The translations under genes were made by a program, and so were the position numbers. Below, piece after piece: positions 60,105 through 64,000 of a DNA stretch of 64,000 bases. Source of the DNA: CBDBLK01 sp965215445 (GTDB lineage Bacteria > Bdellovibrionota > Bacteriovoracia > Bacteriovoracales > Bacteriovoracaceae); assembly GCA_965215445.1 (NCBI GenBank), contig CBDCDT010000002.1, positions 2,356,001-2,420,000 of the forward strand. The letters run 5' to 3'. The notes under the pieces were generated by a model that was not told the DNA's origin, made no database searches, and saw nothing but the letters and a program-made list of their open reading frames with translations. How positions within the stretch are numbered: the stretch's first letter is position 1; each line of letters starts with the position of its first letter.

Positions 60105-61442
60105 TTAAAGACTCGTGCCAAAATCTCTTCCCTTGGGCCTTACGTTTTCCACAATGCGCCTGACAGTTGACATTCCAACGTTGAGAACCAAAGCAGTTTG
60201 GGCCATGTTTCCCTTTTGTTTGAGGTAAGTATTCCAAATGTAGCGTTTTTTCATCTCTTCGAGGCTGACCACCTCACCGTTAAAATTGTGGTTGGAAAAT
60301 TCTTCCGATCCCATCTCAAAAAGAGAGGTATCGACATCATCCAAACGCAACAGCGAATTTTTGGAGAGCGCCTTTTTGCGCTTCAAGTGGCCCCACAACT
60401 GGCGGTAATTGCCCGGCCAGTGATAATTGAGATAGGCCTTGCGCAATCTCCGATCAAGCATCACTCCCTCTTTGCGGCAAATTTCGGTGAGAGCAAGGCC
60501 CAGTTCGTGCTGTGATTCGCGCAAAGCTCTGGTGTGAATGACCGCCCCTTGGGAAATGCGAAAATAAAAGTCGGCACGGCACTGATCGCGTCCAACCATC
60601 TGGCGCATGGAACTGCCCGAAGCAAAAATCATGCGCGTTTGGGCCTTATAATTTCTCTCACCGCCAACCGGGCGGTACTCCAAGGTATCCAAAAAGAGCA
60701 ACAACTTGATTTGAATATCTTTGGAAAGGCCGTCAATTTCGTCTAAAAAAAGCGTTCCCCCTTCCGTCGAGGCGAGCGCCCCCCGCTTTTCCCGGATCGC
60801 CCCGGTAAAAGCACCTTTGACGTGACCGAAAAGTTCACTTTCCAAAAGTTGAGGATTGAAAGCGCGCAAATTGAGGGCCAAAAAATCCCCGGCAAGGCCG
60901 CTTTGCTGGTGAATTTCCCGGGCGAGGGTCGACTTTCCCGTTCCCGTCTCCCCCTCGATCAAAATCGGTAAATCGGAAGCGACGATTTGGGGAGAGACGA
61001 AGCGGTCTAAAAACTGTTCCTGCTCATTGACCGGCCCGGATTTCACTTCCAAAAGGTTGTGGTCAAAGAGAATTTTATCCCCCTTGAGCGGCCAGGCCTT
61101 CAGGCAGGGAGTGCCGTTTATGAGAAAGGGCACATCCTTTAAGGCCTCAATGGTGTAGCGCCCGTTTCGCTCTCCGCCCACCAGTCTCATCTCCCAGGCC
61201 CCCTGATCCCCGCTACTGCTTTGAAGTTTAAGGGAAGTGTTGGCCCACACGGGGAGAGTCAGGCAGGTGGTTTCAACCCGCACCCGGGTTCTGTTCAACG
61301 AAAAATTGCGCCGCCTTCCCTGCGTGGGAGAAAGTTGTAGCACATCTCTAAAGGCAATCCCCTTCCAGCGGGATTTTTCGGGAATTTCCATTTCGGCCTC
61401 GGCCAAAGAAGCGTCGAGAGAAGAATTGAGAGTAAAACTCAA
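60105..61442 (-). CDS. Sigma-54-dependent transcriptional activator with FHA-like N-terminus
   Basis: 445 residues from TTG 61442, which has AGGAGG six bases upstream; ATG 61391 and an upstream frame are alternatives. Residues about 55-145 look like an FHA-type domain (VGGERNGRYTIEAL to KGDKILFDHNLLEV), which binds phosphothreonine. The AAA+ part has Walker A GETGTGKSTLARE, the sigma-54 contact ESELFGHVKGAFTGA, Walker B GGTLFLDEIDG. A Fis-type helix-turn-helix (NMAQTALVLNVGMSTVRRIV) closes the protein. Such regulators switch on sigma-54 promoters after kinase input. The target is unknown; no clear -24/-12 site was found near it. Confidence 0.9.
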   Translation of the reverse strand: MSFTLNSSLDASLAEAEMEIPEKSRWKGIAFRDVLQLSPTQGRRRNFSLNRTRVRVETTCLTLPVWANTSLKLQSSSGDQGAWEMRLVGGERNGRYTIEALKDVPFLINGTPCLKAWPLKGDKILFDHNLLEVKSGPVNEQEQFLDRFVSPQIVASDLPILIEGETGTGKSTLAREIHQQSGLAGDFLALNLRAFNPQLLESELFGHVKGAFTGAIREKRGALASTEGGTLFLDEIDGLSKDIQIKLLLFLDTLEYRPVGGERNYKAQTRMIFASGSSMRQMVGRDQCRADFYFRISQGAVIHTRALRESQHELGLALTEICRKEGVMLDRRLRKAYLNYHWPGNYRQLWGHLKRKKALSKNSLLRLDDVDTSLFEMGSEEFSNHNFNGEVVSLEEMKKRYIWNTYLKQKGNMAQTALVLNVGMSTVRRIVENVRPKGRDFGTSL

Positions 61443-61530
61443 GTATAACCTCCTGGTAAAATTTTCATACTCTCTATGCAAAAAGCATGCCAACTTTTCC
61501 CCTCGGCGCGAGCGTGTTATGAACAACCCC

Positions 61531-62184
61531 ATGAAACCGGAAATTCAAAGAGGCAGCGCACAATTTTGTTATGCCATACATTCCCCCGAGCAATTACAGG
61601 AGATTTTTTTGCAAATAAACCCCATTTCAGGGCCTTTTTGCGGTCTGGGCCTTGTGGGCCGCTCCAATGTAGGCAAGTCGAGCCTGATTAACGCACTCTT
61701 TGGCAAGTGCCTGGCCAAAACCTCAAAAACTCCGGGGCGCACCCGAAGTGTCAATATCTTCCAACTTTCCACCAATTGGGATCGGCCCTTGTGGCTCTTT
61801 GACCTTCCCGGTTACGGTTTTGCCAAGGTCAGTCAAAAGATGCACCGCGACTGGAATGTCCTGATGGCGACATTTTTTGAACTCGCGCCCTCCTCTTTAC
61901 TGCTGGCCAATATTCAAGATGCAAGACATCCAAAAACCAGCGCCGACGATCAATTTCACCGATTTCTGCGCCCCTTTGCCTTTCCCCTCTTTGTTATTTT
62001 CAACAAGATGGACAAACTCAAAACTCAGCGCCAGCGCGCACTTTTCGAGCGGCAAAGGCCGGACTTTCTCCAACACTACCCCAAGGCCTTGCAAATTCAT
62101 TTCGTCTCGGCCACCGGAGGAGGCGACCTTTCTCAGAGGCAAAACTTAAGTCTGGCCCTGGCGACTCACTTTTGCGTACAATGA
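61531..62184 (+). CDS. engB: Ribosome biogenesis GTPase EngB/YsxC
   Basis: 217 residues from ATG 61531 (ATG 61519 four codons upstream is also possible; a -10-like TATGAA ends 7 bases before 61531). GTPase motifs: G1 GRSNVGKSSLIN, G2 TPGRTRSVN, G3 DLPGYGFAKV, G4 NKMDK, G5 VSAT. Needed for 50S assembly in many bacteria. An open frame continues far upstream across the divergent gene but is not real. Confidence 0.93.
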   Translation: MKPEIQRGSAQFCYAIHSPEQLQEIFLQINPISGPFCGLGLVGRSNVGKSSLINALFGKCLAKTSKTPGRTRSVNIFQLSTNWDRPLWLFDLPGYGFAKVSQKMHRDWNVLMATFFELAPSSLLLANIQDARHPKTSADDQFHRFLRPFAFPLFVIFNKMDKLKTQRQRALFERQRPDFLQHYPKALQIHFVSATGGGDLSQRQNLSLALATHFCVQ

Positions 62185-62188
62185 GCTT

Positions 62189-62539
62189 ATGAGCAACCCC
62201 GAACAATCAAATTGGCGAATCAAGGTTCACGAACTCCTGCAAACCTGCCAGGGCGAACTCAAGCGCACTACTGAAATCGGCAAAAAGATGCTTTCGGCCT
62301 CCAAAACCAATTCCCATCTCCACGATGCCTACGAAGAATTGGGTGTGTTGGCGGCCAAGGCGATCAGGGAACAAGGCCTTGCCTGGGACGATCCCAAGGT
62401 TCAGGCCCTCATCAAACAAATTGACGATTGTGAGCGCGAACTGGAGACGGTGGAAAAAGAAGTCGATAAAATCCGCTTTTCAGAAGGCCCGGTGGACGTC
62501 TCATCCCGGCGCAATCCTCCCCCTTCTTCCAATTCTTAA
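62189..62539 (+). CDS. Small coiled-coil protein, unknown function
   Basis: 116 residues. A helical, charged protein (HELLQTCQGELKRTTEIGKK; QIDDCERELETVEKEVDKI) with a Ser/Pro tail (SSRRNPPPSSNS). No signal or membrane helix. It starts five bases after engB in the same transcript. Not recognised beyond similarity to small helical regulators. Confidence 0.6.
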   Translation: MSNPEQSNWRIKVHELLQTCQGELKRTTEIGKKMLSASKTNSHLHDAYEELGVLAAKAIREQGLAWDDPKVQALIKQIDDCERELETVEKEVDKIRFSEGPVDVSSRRNPPPSSNS

Positions 62540-62561
62540 AAAAATTCCCCAAAATGAGAAT

Positions 62562-62605
62562 TTTTTACACGGCAAGCCATTGCTTTATGGCCAAAGGTGT
62601 AAAAA
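62562..62605 (+). promoter_or_regulatory. Hairpin upstream of the XRE regulator gene
   Basis: TTTTTACAC (62562-62570) pairs with GTGTAAAAA (62597-62605), with GCCAT/ATGGC inside. It may act as terminator of the engB unit or as operator/leader of the regulator gene at 62651. Confidence 0.4.
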
Positions 62606-62650
62606 TGCATTAAAAAACACTCTGGTCATCAAAACAAAGGGAAAGTTGGT

Positions 62651-63493
62651 ATGAATTATTTAATAGACAATACCGCAAACCTGATAAAATATCTGCGCCA
62701 GCTCTACAAACTCAATCAAGGTGAGATTGGCGACATTATGGGGATTTCCACCACTACGGTGTGCCGCTTGGAATCCGGCAAAAGCAGTATGAGTTTTATC
62801 CAGGAAAACCAGTTGAGAGAGCATTTTGGCTACCAGGGAGAACCCATCCGGGAAGGGTATATTGAATTGGAGGGAGGGGATGACTCCCAAATGTTCGAGA
62901 TACCCACCGACTGGACGTCACGCCTGTCGAGCGGGAAACTGGGGCGAATCTTCAAACAACTCTTTTTGCACTATTTTTCACAAGAAGATTTTAAGGCATT
63001 TTGCCGCCACCACGGAGTCGATGAACTCTATTTTTTTAATGCCTGCAATCCCATCAGCATTAATTTTCACTTGAGGATTATTCAGCATTTGCGGATTCAC
63101 GGAAAATTGAAGAGTCAGGAAGAAATTGATCATTTCGTCATGTATTTACTGGATAAGGCGGGTACTGTACACAACCAACTGGCCAAAATCCCCGACCCCT
63201 ATTCGAGGATGGTGACGGCCATTCAACTCTTGCCAAACTACGAGCAAAACCACAGCTATGCTCTGGAGCATTGGGGCCGCGGGAAAAAGAAGGTCACCAT
63301 TAAATTCCGACCGAATGAGGACATCATGGACTATCACCTCTGGAAAAAAGACCCTTACTGCGGCGGCTTTGCCGAAAATTGGATTGCCACCTCTTTTATG
63401 CAAATTCTCGGAAATGCTCTCAAATCGGTGAATAAATTTTACAGGCCAGACGACTCCAAAGACTGGTATGCGCTGGAAGTAGAATTGCGCTAA
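62651..63493 (+). CDS. XRE-family helix-turn-helix regulator
   Basis: 280 residues. N-terminal HTH at about 14-45 (KLNQGEIGDIMGISTTTVCR) in the lambda-Cro/XRE layout. The remaining 220 residues (from DDSQMFEIPTDWTSRLSSGK) are alpha/beta and unrecognised; probably a ligand- or dimerisation domain. It precedes a flagellin gene on the other strand, so a role in motility control is possible but unproven. Ribosome site AAGGGAAAG upstream. Confidence 0.75.
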   Translation: MNYLIDNTANLIKYLRQLYKLNQGEIGDIMGISTTTVCRLESGKSSMSFIQENQLREHFGYQGEPIREGYIELEGGDDSQMFEIPTDWTSRLSSGKLGRIFKQLFLHYFSQEDFKAFCRHHGVDELYFFNACNPISINFHLRIIQHLRIHGKLKSQEEIDHFVMYLLDKAGTVHNQLAKIPDPYSRMVTAIQLLPNYEQNHSYALEHWGRGKKKVTIKFRPNEDIMDYHLWKKDPYCGGFAENWIATSFMQILGNALKSVNKFYRPDDSKDWYALEVELR

Positions 63494-63528
63494 AAAAAAC
63501 AGAACCCCCAAATTCGGGGGATTCTGTT
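63491..63528 (-). terminator. Terminator of the flagellin gene
   Basis: AACAGAA-CCCCC-AAATTC-GGGGG-A-TTCTGTT forms a long stem (63498-63528). On the minus strand it is followed by TTTTTTTT, 35 bases after the flagellin stop. It may also stop the plus-strand regulator gene, less efficiently. Confidence 0.8.
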
Positions 63529-63563
63529 CTCAAAAAGAAAAAAGACGACGGTGGTAAAAAAAT

Positions 63564-64000
63564 TTACCCGATGAGCTTCAGGGCATTCTGGCTGCGAGAA
63601 TTGGCCTGAGAAAGAACGGAAACGCCGGCAGAATTCAAAATGCTGTACTTGACGTTGTTAGCAGTCTCCGAAGCGTAATCCACGTCGCGGATTTGGCTGT
63701 TGGCCGAATTCAAGTTTTCCGCTGCCACTTGAAGGTTGCGAGCAGTGGAGATCATGCGATTCTGTCTGGCACCGAGTTCGGCGCGCTGACCAGAAACCTT
63801 TTCAATCGCCTGATCGAGAACATCAAAAGAACCTTGAGCGCTTTCCTTGGTCGAAACATTGAGCGAATTAATACCCAAACTGCCCAAAGTCGTATTGAGC
63901 ATATTGGTCTGAAAACTGATGCGATCCTCGTAAGGGTTGTTGTTGATACCCACTTGGAAATCATAAGTTTTACCCTCACCGCTTAAAAGCTTCTTGCCGT
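63564..64000 (-). CDS. Flagellin, C-terminal part (5' end outside the window)
   Basis: 145 codons open to the right edge; the frame continues upstream of the GTG at 63953 with KLLSGEGKTYDFQ, typical flagellin, so the gene is only cut by the window. Matches: FQVGINNNPYEDRISFQT, then STARNLQVAAENLNSANSQI and the conserved end DYASETANNVK, SVLSQANSRSQNALKLIG. The C-terminal D0/D1 helices are complete. A terminator follows. The N-terminal half and promoter are not available. Confidence 0.95.
   Translation of the reverse strand, partial: GKKLLSGEGKTYDFQVGINNNPYEDRISFQTNMLNTTLGSLGINSLNVSTKESAQGSFDVLDQAIEKVSGQRAELGARQNRMISTARNLQVAAENLNSANSQIRDVDYASETANNVKYSILNSAGVSVLSQANSRSQNALKLIG

Noticed and set aside
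61237..61530. N-terminal extension of engB
   Set aside because: Overlaps the divergent sigma-54 activator and has no EngB homology.
1..64000. tRNA, rRNA and tmRNA genes
   Set aside because: No T-loop/acceptor pattern or rRNA core motif was found by eye on either strand; a covariance search would be decisive.

Overview
The window reads as a piece of chromosome from a Gram-negative, flagellated, probably marine bacterium. Support: a complete Na+-translocating NADH:quinone reductase operon, a heptose-phosphatase-like gene, many signal peptides and lipoproteins, and a flagellin at the right edge. The mix of many large secreted modular proteins with compact housekeeping operons would fit the Bdellovibrionota or another deltaproteobacterial-type lineage, but that placement is inference; there is no rRNA and I found no tRNA. 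Several genes have a -10-like box only 6-8 nt before the start codon and no Shine-Dalgarno sequence, which suggests frequent leaderless transcripts.

Layout. 1-2.35 kb: a secreted protein cut by the left edge and two small membrane proteins. 2.4-8.5 kb (minus): pyrimidine operon pyrB-carAB-pyrF, with the two carbamoyl-phosphate synthase subunits fused in one 1471-residue protein. 8.5-11.2 kb (plus): a nuclease-like protein, a GmhB-like phosphatase, a lipoprotein amidohydrolase. 11.2-11.9 kb: an RHH/Doc toxin-antitoxin pair with a palindromic operator. 12-16.5 kb: a secreted protein with one Ig-like module, a Nudix/membrane-protein operon, a PIN toxin-antitoxin pair. 16.8-22.8 kb (minus): two giant-to-large secreted proteins sharing an unrecognised GGDCS-containing domain and a common upstream DNA element; one ends in an FGE-sulfatase domain, the other in 33-residue tandem repeats. 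22.9-25.2 kb (plus): fatty acid hydroxylase, PAP2 phosphatase, pterin dehydratase, and an exported small heat shock protein. 25.2-27 kb (minus): AT-richer AbiE-like nucleotidyltransferase pair. 27-34.3 kb: tyrS-serC, argS, lipoproteins, a secreted HELGH metalloprotease. 34.5-36.5 kb: three tandem DUF4159 paralogues between two copies of the same promoter. 36.5-38.2 kb: membrane protein, methyltransferase, YchJ. 38.2-45.2 kb: nqrABCDEF-apbE-nqrM.

45.2-61.5 kb is the most unusual part: a 2479-residue secreted protein of 22 Ig-like modules, a second protein with two of the same modules, an exported CHAP-type peptidoglycan hydrolase, a FecR-domain protein, a FliL-like protein, two cysteine-rich secreted paralogues each with a ten-C homopolymer in the signal-peptide region (candidate phase variation), a split DUF1640-like gene, and a sigma-54 activator. 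61.5-64 kb: engB, a coiled-coil protein, an XRE regulator, and the C-terminal part of a flagellin.

The strongest candidates for something undescribed are: the Ig-module surface system (three genes, internal recombination); the GGDCS-domain secreted pair with its shared 43-bp element; a two-copy structured repeat (33.4 and 55.5 kb) whose closing stem differs by compensating changes; and the two C10-tract loci. No transposase, integrase, CRISPR array, rRNA or tRNA was found.
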